This document shows positions 1-7,069 of a DNA stretch of 45,800 bases, in pieces (position 1 is the first letter of the stretch; every line of letters starts with the position of its first letter). The position numbers and the translations under genes are program-made. Source of the DNA: Saccharopolyspora rhizosphaerae (GTDB lineage: Bacteria > Actinomycetota > Actinomycetes > Mycobacteriales > Pseudonocardiaceae); NCBI RefSeq assembly GCF_003931915.1, contig NZ_RSAA01000010.1, forward strand, positions 216,876 to 262,675, in the 5' to 3' direction. A model generated the notes under the pieces. That model made no database searches. It was not told where the DNA came from and was given only the letters and a program-made list of their open reading frames with translations.

Positions 1-232
1 GAAGCCACCTGGACCGCTCCCGCCAGCACCGTCAGACCGGGGGAAGCCCGGTACGCCAACCCGACCACCCGCTTTGCGGCCACGGCAGCTCGCGGACCGC
101 CTCCCACAGGTTGGCACGCGCCACCTCCTGGTCCACGTCCGCCCACTGCGGCGGTTCCAGGTCCTCAACGCCGATCAGCGCACCGCCCGACGCCCCGGAG
201 GCGCGTCGACGTCCGCTCATGCTCCCCAGCAT
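1..232 (-). pseudogene. N-terminus of an ABC transporter, frameshifted, cut by the window edge
   Basis: Read on the minus strand from ATG 232 (GGAG about 10 bases upstream) the frame runs through LEPPQWADVDQE and NLWEAVREL, then diverges. From about base 85 another frame continues sensibly as VAAKRVVGLAYRASPGLTVL and stays open to the window edge. A stretch of this kind (LAYRASPGLT followed by a hydrophobic run) is typical of the first membrane segment of actinobacterial ABC exporters. The two halves join only if a few bases were lost near 83-86, so I read a frameshifted gene. The ABC assignment rests on a short stretch and is moderate; the frame change is directly visible. Confidence 0.45.
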
Positions 233-703
233 GCGACCCCATCTCCGGACTGCTCCCCCACCAGAACTCACGCCTGTCACCGCGCACCTCCACTCGTCCC
301 CACCCCCTGCGGCGGAACGCTCCCGCGGGCGCTGGCTCGCGATCGAGACGTGCACGACCCCTCGTGATCGGCATCGCGGGCCATGGTGCCGGAGGACAGC
401 AACACCCCACTCACCGTCCTCCGCAGCATCATTCGGATGTCGGAGCAGGGCCGTCGGACGCAGTGCCGAGATTCGGCCAACTGTGCTCCTCGACCTGCGC
501 GCCAACCCCTTTCGTCCGCGCAGTCGTGCTCGGAAGTGCGGACACCCCGAAGACCTCGGAGCTGCGCCGCCTGGCCAGCTCTTGTGGGACAGGTCGGCCA
601 GGCCGAAGCGGTTCCACCGAGGGACGCCGATCTCCAGGACGAACCCACCTCCTGGTGGCGCAGGCGAGTGGCGACGGCTGAGCCTCTGTGATGCGCTTCT
701 TCC
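233..703. other. Stretch with no supportable gene
   Basis: Several overlapping open frames exist on both strands, as expected at this GC content, but none has a recognisable domain, a good ribosome binding site or a convincing start. It separates the broken ABC transporter start from the membrane protein at 704 and may hold their promoters. I see no RNA gene or strong repeat here. Confidence 0.4.
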
Positions 704-1249
704 ATGAACGACGAGGACGGCGACCCACCACAGCGCGGAGATGACCGTGCCGCCGGCGAGCCCGACGACCGACCCGGGGAACAACGCCCTCTGGACGAGA
801 GCGCCGAAACCGGCCGTTGGGAGGTCTTCGGACGGGGCGTGCGCACGGCCCTGCACAACAACGCCACCGCCTACGGCTTCTCGATCTCCATCACGGCTGC
901 GTACGGCCTGGTGACGGAAGCGCGGGGAACGGCCAGCGCTCTGGAGACGATCTCCTTCACCTTCGGGGCCGCGTTCGCCTTCCTCCTGGTGGGTTCGGTG
1001 TTCGTGGCCCGCTTCCCGCACGGCCGGTTGCCGGAAAGCGGGCAGGTGGCGACCTTCACCGGCGGGATCGACGTCCTGTCCATCGTCGCCGCGGTGATGA
1101 CGGCCTACGGCGTGTCCCGGATCAGCGGGTTCGTGGCTTGGCCGCTGTCCGCGTTCGGGACCGTTCTGGCCTACTTGCTGGTCGGCGGACTCGACGTCCT
1201 GCTGGCCCGCACGATCGCGCGCCGCACCACGTTCGGCAGCTCGCAGTGA
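704..1249 (+). CDS. Small hypothetical integral membrane protein
   Basis: The 181-residue product starts with an acidic, probably cytoplasmic tail of about 45 residues rich in D, E, R and P. Four hydrophobic segments follow: around FSISITAAYGLV, FGAAFAFLLVGSVFV, GGIDVLSIVAAVMTAYGV and WPLSAFGTVLAYLLVGGLDVL. It ends in a short basic tail. No catalytic motif is visible and I do not recognise the family. There is no clear Shine-Dalgarno sequence before ATG 704. It stands alone between two decayed genes and belongs to the left flank, outside the putative element. Confidence 0.6.
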   Translation: MNDEDGDPPQRGDDRAAGEPDDRPGEQRPLDESAETGRWEVFGRGVRTALHNNATAYGFSISITAAYGLVTEARGTASALETISFTFGAAFAFLLVGSVFVARFPHGRLPESGQVATFTGGIDVLSIVAAVMTAYGVSRISGFVAWPLSAFGTVLAYLLVGGLDVLLARTIARRTTFGSSQ

Positions 1250-1324
1250 TCGACGTCCACTCCACCCACCTCCCCACCCCGTGTTGAGCGCGGTGCATGC
1301 GTCGGCGGGCTGCTCATCGATGCG

Positions 1325-1690
1325 AGTGATCAGCTTGCGCTGCGTAACGGATCGAGCTGACGCCCGAGTTGCCGGTTCAAGACTTCGCGGAGGCCGTAGC
1401 ACTGCTAGCGCAGGGCCTCGATGCCGGCGCGGGCCAGTTCGAGGTGAGTGCGCATGCTGGCTGGGCCAGGCGCGACTCCTGCCTGTTGATCTCGGACGGG
1501 GGCCGCGTCACGCTGGCGGGCGGCTTCGATGTGCTCGCGCGCCCTCGGCGTAGACCCGCCAGGTCGACAGGCGCTTCGTGGGCGACGACAGCGAGGGTGA
1601 TCGGCTGCCTGTCGCGTCCAGCTGATCGACTGCAGCCTCCACTCGCAAGCGCTGGGCACGATCGTGTCTGCACGCTTCGGATCGTGGTCA
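1325..1690 (-). pseudogene. Decayed DUF6262 / Tn554 TnpC-like gene
   Basis: Pieces of one protein can be followed through all three minus-strand frames. One frame gives RAQRLRVEAAVDQLDATG, the next QPITLAVVAHEAPV, the next WRVYAEG, then REHIEAARQRDAAPVRDQQ and MRTHLELARAGIEALR. After a stop it continues with LREVLNRQLGRQLD. This order (helical start, a PIT..AVA.EA helix-turn-helix core, a tyrosine-containing turn, then a coiled coil ending in L...) is that of DUF6262 proteins, which are encoded next to paired tyrosine recombinases in Tn554-like transposons. At least three frameshifts and a stop make it non-functional. No partner recombinase remains nearby. The family call is by eye. Confidence 0.55.
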
Positions 1691-1863
1691 CGCCGCCCGG
1701 TTGCGGAGACTGCCGGTGGTCTCGCCACCTACCGCCGAGCGCTCAACGCCCGACCAGAACCACCAGGCGGCTCCACGGCCTGCGGCGGCGGACATCCACC
1801 AGCTTCTTCCATCGTGGTCTTCGTCGCGGCGCGCTTGATCCCGCCAACGGTCCAAGAACAAAA

Positions 1864-1904
1864 AAGAGGGTTTCCGACAGGCTCTGACCTGCGGAAACCC
1901 TCTT
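1864..1904 (-). terminator. Strong intrinsic terminator behind the tRNA-Pro remnant
   Basis: A perfect 13-bp stem (AAGAGGGTTTCCG paired with CGGAAACCCTCTT) closes a 15-base loop. On the minus strand it is followed by a run of T. It lies four bases beyond the tRNA 3' end and would be the native terminator of the original tRNA gene, which marks this side as chromosomal. Confidence 0.8.
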
Positions 1905-1907
1905 GCC

Positions 1908-1951
1908 GGTCGGGACGGCGGGATTCGAACCCACGACCCCTTGACCCCCAG
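1908..1951 (-). other. 3' half of tRNA-Pro(GGG); probable attachment site (element left end)
   Basis: On the minus strand the sequence runs CTGGGGGTCAAGG, then a T arm (GTGGG TTCGAAT CCCGC), then an acceptor 3' strand ending CGTCCCGACC. The GGG anticodon loop, the 3' half of the anticodon stem, the T arm and the discriminator region are all present. Upstream there is no matching 5' half, D arm or 5' acceptor strand. A half tRNA followed by its terminator is what a tyrosine integrase leaves at the distal end of an element inserted in a tRNA gene. By this logic the element lies to the right. The intact tRNA expected at the other end is not in the window. Confidence 0.7.
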
Positions 1952-2225
1952 TTTCGTCCACAAGAGACAGTCATGCGCGAAACACGAGAAACTGCAGCGT
2001 ATCGCGCTCTTGGAACCGCAGTTCAATGTAGTTCGCTACCGTTGTGGACGGGCTGTTCGCTCCAGTTTCGCTCCTGCTCCAGATTCGGGTCAGACCCTCG
2101 CACGGCGGCTCTGGTCCACGGTTTAGCCATCGGGTCGTCATCACATAGCGTTAGCCGAGTGGCAGGCTGGCCCCCGCGACCGCGTCGCATCCCCAAACCT
2201 CAGCGATCTTTCGATCCCTGTCGCT
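1952..2225. other. Intergenic stretch next to the att-like site
   Basis: These 274 bases lie between the tRNA remnant and the next gene. Open frames crossing them are products of the tRNA sequence and have no protein-like features. It is a plausible place for integrase arm sites and for the promoter of the gene at 2226, but I find no clear -35/-10 pair or repeat. Confidence 0.4.
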
Positions 2226-3182
2226 ATGGTTTCGGGCATGACGGAAGGCGAGATAACCGTGCGACGGGTGCGGATCACAGCGGAAGCGATATTCGAGGTC
2301 ACCGACCCCGCCGCGGTGGAGCATGCGGCACTCGACGACATCGCGTCCTCCGAGTTCAACGTGTCCGAAGGCGAGACCCAAGACGAGGCCGTGGAGAGTG
2401 AGCGGGACGAGGTTCGTGGCGACCTGGCCGCGGCCGTCAGCTGGCTCGCCGACCCGATGCGGATGATCTCCTCTGACATTCCGGGGATCGACGCCTCGGA
2501 GACCTCACATCAGGCGGAAGAACTCCATGTCGACGCGTCGCGGGTCACGTATCCGGACTTCGCGGCACTGTTCCCGGTGTGCGAGTGCGGACGCGAGTCA
2601 TGTACCGCATGCGACGGCTTCCAGCTGGCACCACGGACTGCCGCAGCGCTGTGGACAGCCGGGAAGCTCCTCGCTGACCACGCCTACGACGACGTGACTA
2701 CCTTCGGTGACGACCCGGTCGATCCTAAGGCCGGCGCCTGGATGCTCTTCGATGAGTACCCGCGCATCACATGGCGGCGGAACGCCATTTGGAGACGCCA
2801 AGCCGCGCGGTCGTTCGACGACCTGACCACCGACATCGAATCAGGTGACTGGCCACAACCCACGTGCCCGGCCGAGGAGATGGCGCTGCACCGGATGCTG
2901 CGCTACGCCACCGACGGAGTTCGGGGTGGCTGGATCACCTTTGACGGCACGCTCAAGGATCTCCCGAAGCGCGCCACCGACGCCGACTTCAACGAGCTCT
3001 ACGACGTACTATTCCAAGACACAGACATACTCGAACTGTTCGATGCGAGCCTCGACGGAATCGAAGACCCCGACGACGAACTCAACCAGACCACCGGCAT
3101 CGGCGACTACCGCCCGCAGGCATGGTTCGAACCCTTCAACAACATGACCCCGCGGGACCGCCGCCGCCCGTTCCGGCGCTGA
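2226..3182 (+). CDS. Hypothetical protein with a Cys cluster
   Basis: A 318-residue soluble, acidic protein without a signal peptide. A cluster C119-x-C121-x4-C126-x2-C129 in the middle could hold a zinc ion. Aromatic-rich stretches follow ([20 protein letters not shown]), and the C-terminus is acidic before a basic tail (RDRRRPFRR). I do not recognise the family. ATG 2238, four codons in, is an equally possible start; neither has a clear ribosome binding site. It is the first gene inside the putative element and converges on the DUF397 gene. Confidence 0.65.
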   Translation: MVSGMTEGEITVRRVRITAEAIFEVTDPAAVEHAALDDIASSEFNVSEGETQDEAVESERDEVRGDLAAAVSWLADPMRMISSDIPGIDASETSHQAEELHVDASRVTYPDFAALFPVCECGRESCTACDGFQLAPRTAAALWTAGKLLADHAYDDVTTFGDDPVDPKAGAWMLFDEYPRITWRRNAIWRRQAARSFDDLTTDIESGDWPQPTCPAEEMALHRMLRYATDGVRGGWITFDGTLKDLPKRATDADFNELYDVLFQDTDILELFDASLDGIEDPDDELNQTTGIGDYRPQAWFEPFNNMTPRDRRRPFRR

Positions 3183-3246
3183 CCACGCGGAAGGCGTCAG
3201 CAGACCTACAACTGACCGAGGGAGCGCCATGACGGCAGCAGTGTGC

Positions 3247-3441
3247 TCACCTTGTGAACTTGCCTGAGTCCACGGCTCGTAGGAAGGCGCGGTATGCCTC
3301 TCGCTCCACGCTCAGGACTGGTGAGGCGTCGCCGAGCTTGGAGTCCCGGATCATGGGTGTCTCTAAGTTGAGGGCAACCTCAACGCAGTTGCCGCCCTGG
3401 TTGCTGCGGCTGGACTTCCGCCACTCAGGTCGCGCGTTCAC
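3247..3441 (-). CDS. DUF397 small regulatory protein
   Basis: The 64-residue protein has the DUF397 signature WRKSSRSNQGGNCVEVA, then a middle loop (RDSK) and the closing AYRAFLRAVDSGKF. DUF397 proteins are small partners of Scr1/WhiJ-type XRE regulators in actinomycetes and are usually encoded beside one, as here. Its GTG start lies two bases after the stop of the upstream regulator, with AAGGAG well spaced before it, so the pair is co-translated. A toxin-antitoxin-like or anti-regulator role has been proposed for such pairs; nothing in this sequence settles it. Confidence 0.9.
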   Translation of the reverse strand: MNARPEWRKSSRSNQGGNCVEVALNLETPMIRDSKLGDASPVLSVEREAYRAFLRAVDSGKFTR

Positions 3442-3443
3442 GT

Positions 3444-4298
3444 CTACTCCTTCATGCGTGCCGCGTAGTCACCTCCAATCCTACGTAGCACCTTCCTCGA
3501 CTCGACCGCCGGGAGCGCCTGAGGTTCCAGCGATGCGAACAATCGGCTCAGCTCAGCGACGTCCCGCAGATCATCGATCACATGGCCACCCAACGGTGTG
3601 TCGCTGTAGGCGATGTCCGCATGCCCGGCGTCGGGAAACCTCAGCACCGTGATCGGCCCGACCATCCCGACATGAACACCTGCGTCGAAGGGCAGCACCC
3701 GGAGGTTCACCGTCGGCAGCTTCGATGCCTTCACCAGGTGCTCGAGCTGCTCTGCCATCACCGACGGGGAGCCGACGGTGCGATGCAGCGCTTCCTCCGC
3801 GACCACAGCGTGCAACGTGAGTCCATGGCCAGGCTGAATTCGCTCCTGGCGCTTCAGCCGGACCTCCACCCATTCCCGAAGCTGCTCATCCGTGAGCGTC
3901 AGCCGCCCAACTTCGTGAACCTCTCTGGCGTAGGACTGCGTCTGTAGCAGCCCTGGCACCAGCCCGAGCTCGAAGTGGAAGATCTCGGAGGCTTCCGCCT
4001 CGAAACCGACGAACGGCGCAAGGTGCGCGGGAAGCTTGTAGCTCTGCCACCACCCACGCTTGCCGGCCTCCCTGCGGAGCTGCTGAAGCTGTTCCCCCAA
4101 CTCCTCGGAGGCCCCGTACAGCTTCAGAACCTCCCGCAGATCGTTGGGCCCCACACGGGAGTGCCCTGATTCCCAGTGCCCCACCGTGGACCGCGACCGC
4201 TCCAGGTGGGCGGCCACGTCGTCCAGCGAAAGTCCCTTGGCGGTGCGGAGCTTCTTCAGCTCGCGCCCAAGATGCACCTGCCGTGCGGTACCTGCCAT
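3444..4298 (-). CDS. Scr1-family XRE regulator with DUF5753 domain
   Basis: The 284-residue protein starts with a helix-turn-helix of the XRE type (LGRELKKLRTAKGLSLDDVA, then SRSTVGHWESGHSRVGP) in residues 10-70. The larger remainder is a DUF5753 sensor-like domain, recognisable by FELGLVPGLLQTQSYAREV, EALHRTVGSPSVMAEQLEHL and VLPFDAGVHVGMVGPITVLRF. It pairs with the DUF397 gene downstream. The divergent region up to the zinc-binding small protein at 4440 carries two inverted repeats, the obvious candidate operators. Family assignment is firm; its ligand and regulon are unknown. Confidence 0.92.
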   Translation of the reverse strand: MAGTARQVHLGRELKKLRTAKGLSLDDVAAHLERSRSTVGHWESGHSRVGPNDLREVLKLYGASEELGEQLQQLRREAGKRGWWQSYKLPAHLAPFVGFEAEASEIFHFELGLVPGLLQTQSYAREVHEVGRLTLTDEQLREWVEVRLKRQERIQPGHGLTLHAVVAEEALHRTVGSPSVMAEQLEHLVKASKLPTVNLRVLPFDAGVHVGMVGPITVLRFPDAGHADIAYSDTPLGGHVIDDLRDVAELSRLFASLEPQALPAVESRKVLRRIGGDYAARMKE

Positions 4299-4318
4299 GC
4301 GATCAGCATCTCACGAAA

Positions 4319-4336
4319 GATCTCCAAGAAGAGATC
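4319..4336. promoter_or_regulatory. Inverted repeat, candidate operator
   Basis: GATCTC-CAAGAA-GAGATC is a perfect 6+6 inverted repeat, 21 bases upstream of the Scr1-type regulator start, in the divergent region. It suits autoregulation by a dimeric XRE protein. No binding data. Confidence 0.45.
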
Positions 4337-4364
4337 ACCCAATAGGACGCATACACTTGCTGTC

Positions 4365-4379
4365 CGCTATTAGTTAGCG
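4365..4379. promoter_or_regulatory. Second inverted repeat in the divergent region
   Basis: CGCTA-TTAGT-TAGCG is a perfect 5+5 inverted repeat about 60 bases before the plus-strand gene at 4440. It is AT-richer than its surroundings and may overlap the plus-strand promoter. Confidence 0.35.
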
Positions 4380-4439
4380 TCTAATTTTGACCTTACCGAT
4401 TTTGAATCTCAGAAGCAGACTGTAACGAGGTAGGCAGAT

Positions 4440-4694
4440 ATGCAGGGCAACCGGGACACCGGCACCAACGCCGAACCACAGCTGGACGCGGCTGTCCCTC
4501 CACGGCACTACTGGCTGCCCTGCGGCGATCAGGTCCGGCATGCCTTCAGAGGACGTCGCTGGATGCATCAGGAGGCGGACACCTCGATCTGCGGACTGCA
4601 CGTCTCCATGCATCTACCGACGGAGGCCGAATGGTTTATCGCACCGACGTGTCAGGACTGCAATCGAGCGCTGAAAGCCGTGGCCACGCCATGA
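4440..4694 (+). CDS. Small zinc-finger-like protein of Scr1/DUF397 loci
   Basis: An 84-residue protein with the pattern HYWLPCGDQVRHAF, then CGLHV, then PTCQDCNRAL. The last CxxC and the earlier Cys/His residues suggest one zinc site. Short proteins of this layout (YWxP, ..CGL.., ..CP.CW..) are often found beside Scr1/DUF397 regulators in Pseudonocardiaceae; that is recollection, not a search. ATG 4440 is preceded by GAGGTAGG. It heads a run of plus-strand genes linked by overlapping stops and starts. Confidence 0.65.
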   Translation: MQGNRDTGTNAEPQLDAAVPPRHYWLPCGDQVRHAFRGRRWMHQEADTSICGLHVSMHLPTEAEWFIAPTCQDCNRALKAVATP

Positions 4695-4732
4695 ACATCC
4701 GCGCAAAAGCGGCCATGCGAGGTGCGGCGTGA
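4691..4732 (+). CDS. 13-codon coupling mini-ORF
   Basis: ATG 4691 overlaps the stop of the preceding gene (ATGA). The 13-residue frame ends in a TGA that overlaps the GTG start of the next gene (GTGA at 4729-4732). It exactly bridges two genes that otherwise lie 34 bases apart, and could serve to carry ribosomes across. It has no recognisable product and may be chance. Confidence 0.25.
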   Translation: MNIRAKAAMRGAA

Positions 4733-4992
4733 TCGCCTTCTACATCCTGTTCGGGGTTCTCGTGGTCATGCCGTGGTCCGCAGTGATCGCTGATCTTCCG
4801 CTCGTTCGGCAGTGGTGGGCAACGCGCCGTGCGCGGCGCACGACCCGCCAGATCTGGGCGCGACACCCCGAAGCGCGACCGACCTGCACGAACGAGCACC
4901 TGCCCGCCCCGGAACCATCTCCCCTCGACCGGGGCGGGCAGGCCATGTACTCCACCGTCGGTACCGGCACGCCCACCGAGGAGGGGCGATGA
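4729..4992 (+). CDS. Single-span membrane protein, unknown
   Basis: The 87-residue product opens with one hydrophobic segment (IAFYILFGVLVVMPWSAVIA). A strongly basic stretch follows (RRARRTTRQIWARH) and then a polar tail ending in EEGR. This is the layout of a small inner-membrane anchor with a cytoplasmic tail. The GTG start overlaps the mini-ORF stop and the TGA overlaps the next ATG. No family recognised. Confidence 0.55.
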   Translation: MIAFYILFGVLVVMPWSAVIADLPLVRQWWATRRARRTTRQIWARHPEARPTCTNEHLPAPEPSPLDRGGQAMYSTVGTGTPTEEGR

Positions 4993-5450
4993 GCCCGTTC
5001 ATCCTCGCTCGGCCGAGGCCCGAGTTCTTCGGGCAGTCCCGCCAGGTCATCCACGTATTCGCCGCCGGCCAGCACAACGCCTGCGATCGACGCCAGGCCC
5101 TCTGCGGCTTCTCAGCTCCCGCAACGCTTCTCGTACCCGTCGCGGAGATCTCCGGGATGGGCTGCGAACTATGCCTCGCAGCCCTCCCCACCGATCTACT
5201 TCCCGGCGACGCGACGAACGCGAACCTGCCACCCGCTCCCCCACCGAGCACCGACGGCACGCCGTATGCCATCGGACTCCGCGGCGAACGCGTGCAGCAC
5301 CGCCTCGCGCCCAACCCTGTCACGACTCGGTTCGAGGGACGCGACGCCGTTCTCTGCGCCTGCGGCGTCATCGGCTTCCTCGCACGCGGCGACCCACCAA
5401 CCGGCTACCAGCCCTGCCCACAATGCAACCCCGACCGGAGCACACCGTGA
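4989..5450 (+). CDS. Hypothetical Cys-containing protein
   Basis: 153 residues, start ATG 4989 overlapping the previous stop, preceded by GAGGAGGGG. It contains two cysteine groups, CELCLAAL near residue 59 and CACG...C.QC toward the C-terminus (QPCPQCNPD), the latter like a zinc knuckle. Histidine motifs near the start (VIHVFAAGQHNACDRRQALCG) are of the type seen in small zinc proteins of Scr1 loci. Function unknown. Its stop overlaps the GTG of the next gene. Confidence 0.55.
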   Translation: MSPFILARPRPEFFGQSRQVIHVFAAGQHNACDRRQALCGFSAPATLLVPVAEISGMGCELCLAALPTDLLPGDATNANLPPAPPPSTDGTPYAIGLRGERVQHRLAPNPVTTRFEGRDAVLCACGVIGFLARGDPPTGYQPCPQCNPDRSTP

Positions 5451-5743
5451 ACCACCTCGTCTGGCGGCAGTCCGGACTCGACGCCCACAGCCACGCCTAC
5501 CCTGCCGACGGCGGGTTCATCCCCAGTGGCGTCTCCTACGCACCCGCACTCGGCGAAGTCGAATACCGGGTCCCGATCTGCGGTTATGCGCACCCGGCAG
5601 CATTCGTCATGCCCCACGGCTCAGGCACTCCCTGCGAGGCATGCGAGAAACTCGTCGAGCCGTTCCCCTACCTGTCGGCACCATCTCGCTGCCAGCAGCA
5701 CCCGCACCCGGCGAGCTCCACGCCACCAGCTGAGGTCAACTGA
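5447..5743 (+). CDS. Hypothetical small protein, last of the coupled run
   Basis: 98 residues from GTG 5447, which overlaps the previous stop as GTGA. It carries a CGYAHPAAF and a CEACEKL motif, again suggesting a single zinc site, with a proline/serine-rich tail. The architecture (Trp-rich start, central YR.PICG, later C..C) resembles the gene at 4440 and may be a distant paralogue. It ends four bases before the convergent gene at 5748. Confidence 0.5.
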   Translation: MNHLVWRQSGLDAHSHAYPADGGFIPSGVSYAPALGEVEYRVPICGYAHPAAFVMPHGSGTPCEACEKLVEPFPYLSAPSRCQQHPHPASSTPPAEVN

Positions 5744-5747
5744 GCAA

Positions 5748-6089
5748 CTACAGGCCGCTCGATCGCCGGAGAGTCTGACTCGGCGCTCCCCTCACCCCAG
5801 GCGGCGGTAGGGCCATCAGTGCGGTGACCACGTCAACGACAGGACCGTGGTGCTGCCATAGCGGGTCACCGTCGGGATAGTCGTCGGCGCGAAACCGGGC
5901 GCCGACGGCCTCGTTCATTGCCCGCACCGTGTAGGTGTCCACCACGCCACCGCGGAAACACTCAGCGTGAATCGCGATGACCTCTCTGCCATCGGCGTCG
6001 GAGAGATGCAGGAAGCGAAATCCGGCATCGACGCTCCGCCGGATGGCCGTGATGTGCGGTGTTTCGTCGTCGGTGGCTGCCATCGTCAC
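5748..6089 (-). CDS. Hypothetical 113-residue protein
   Basis: Soluble protein with the core TAIRRSVDAGFRFLHLSDADGREVIAIHAE (split here by meaning, not by sequence), then an acidic stretch with GDPLWQHHGPVVDVVTALM. No family recognised. I take GTG 6089 because GGGGGA lies five bases upstream; ATG 6083 and an upstream GTG at 6131 remain possible. It is divergent from the gene at 6289, and the tandem repeats at 6181-6210 lie between them. Confidence 0.5.
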   Translation of the reverse strand: MTMAATDDETPHITAIRRSVDAGFRFLHLSDADGREVIAIHAECFRGGVVDTYTVRAMNEAVGARFRADDYPDGDPLWQHHGPVVDVVTALMALPPPGVRGAPSQTLRRSSGL

Positions 6090-6180
6090 GTCGGTCCCCC
6101 GAAGTAGAAGGTGATTGGACCGCTCCCCCACCCGGTCATCCGAGCTCTCGCGGCGTGCCGATCACACTAACTCCCACCCT

Positions 6181-6210
6181 AGGTTCATTCAAGGTTAGTT
6201 TGAGGTTAGT
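6181..6210 (+). promoter_or_regulatory. Three direct repeats at 11-bp spacing, SARP-box-like
   Basis: AGGTTCA, AGGTTAG and AGGTTAG start at 6181, 6192 and 6203, exactly 11 bp apart, so they fall on one face of the helix. Heptamers with 4-bp spacers are the known binding pattern of SARP-type winged-helix activators just upstream of a promoter. A SARP-like domain is encoded at 20530-23259 in this same window. The repeats are plain; the regulator link is inference. Confidence 0.5.
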
Positions 6211-6288
6211 CGTGTTGCTAGTGGACATCTAAGGTCGATCTAAGCGACCATGGTTGGGTCCGTGTTCCTCACTTCTGTGGAGGCTGTC

Positions 6289-6507
6289 GTGCAGCTTCGG
6301 AAGCTCTGCAAGGACCCCGAGTCGAACCCCGGTGGCTGCCAGACCGTGTACCTGGCCGAGAACGGCATGTTCGCCGTACAGGGGCTCGAAATGGACGCCG
6401 AGACCTACGCCAACATGGAAAACGTGCTGCCCGGTGAAAGCGGGGTGCTGATCAAGCCCGAGATCATCCTGGAGGCTGCTCGGCTCTACCAGGAAAGGTC
6501 CGCGTGA
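6289..6507 (+). CDS. Hypothetical small protein upstream of DUF6879
   Basis: 72 residues from GTG 6289, chosen because GGAGG sits five bases before it; an upstream in-frame ATG at 6250 has no such site. The sequence is acidic, with VYLAENGMFAVQG and GVLIKPEIILEAARLY. Small proteins of this kind regularly precede DUF6879 and XRE genes in actinomycetes. The stop overlaps the next start (GTGA), so the two are translated together. No biochemical role can be assigned. Confidence 0.65.
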   Translation: MQLRKLCKDPESNPGGCQTVYLAENGMFAVQGLEMDAETYANMENVLPGESGVLIKPEIILEAARLYQERSA

Positions 6508-7046
6508 CCATGACCTCGGATCCGCGGCCGGGCATCGATTCCCTGTGGGATGGGCTGGTCAACTTCAAGTACTCGCTGTTCCGCCTGGAAACGCTCCAGC
6601 AGTACTCCGGCAGCAGCGAAGACGAAGCCATCGCCCAGTGGCGGCGTACCGGCGCCATCCCCCTCACCGACGAGCTTCGGCAGTGGTGCGAGCGCATCGA
6701 CCGCCGCGTCAAGGACGGGTGCCGCGCACAACGCGTCCACGTCGTCACCGAGCCGTTGACCGACTACATGCGCTTCGAACTGGCCTCCTACGAGCCCAAC
6801 ATCCAGGCCGGCGAAGACGTGCGTGTCATCCCCGTCCGCGAAGGCCAGTGGCCCGCTGACGTACCGTTCGAGTCTGACTATTGGCTCATCGACGCACGTC
6901 AGCTGTTCTCGATGCGCTACGCGCCCGACGGCCAGTGGCTCGGAGCCGACCTGGTCACTGATCCGCAACAGATCGCCGACGCCTGCGCCATCCGCGATGC
7001 CGCGCTGGCGCAGTCACTACCCTGGCGTGACTACAACCCACGCTGA
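6504..7046 (+). CDS. DUF6879 family protein
   Basis: 180 residues. Family-like features are LFRLETLQQYSGSSEDEA, then RVHVVTEPLTDYMRFELASY, NIQAGEDVRVIPV and DYWLIDARQLFSMRYAPDG. DUF6879 proteins are encoded with XRE/DUF5753 regulators in many actinomycetes and are of unknown function. The start GTG 6504 overlaps the previous stop; ATG 6510 is possible. It lies 23 bases before the regulator at 7070, so the three genes form one unit under the repeats at 6181-6210. Confidence 0.8.
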   Translation: MTMTSDPRPGIDSLWDGLVNFKYSLFRLETLQQYSGSSEDEAIAQWRRTGAIPLTDELRQWCERIDRRVKDGCRAQRVHVVTEPLTDYMRFELASYEPNIQAGEDVRVIPVREGQWPADVPFESDYWLIDARQLFSMRYAPDGQWLGADLVTDPQQIADACAIRDAALAQSLPWRDYNPR

Positions 7047-7069
7047 GATCAACAGGAGGACGCAGCCCA

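Noticed and set aside
32..1402. 456-codon minus-strand open frame
   Set aside because: It crosses three different features and lacks a domain over most of its length; only its last 60 codons fit the ABC transporter start.
1688..2026. Minus-strand frame with the peptide VKGSWVRIPPSRP
   Set aside because: This peptide is the usual false translation of a tRNA T arm and acceptor; the sequence is the tRNA-Pro half.
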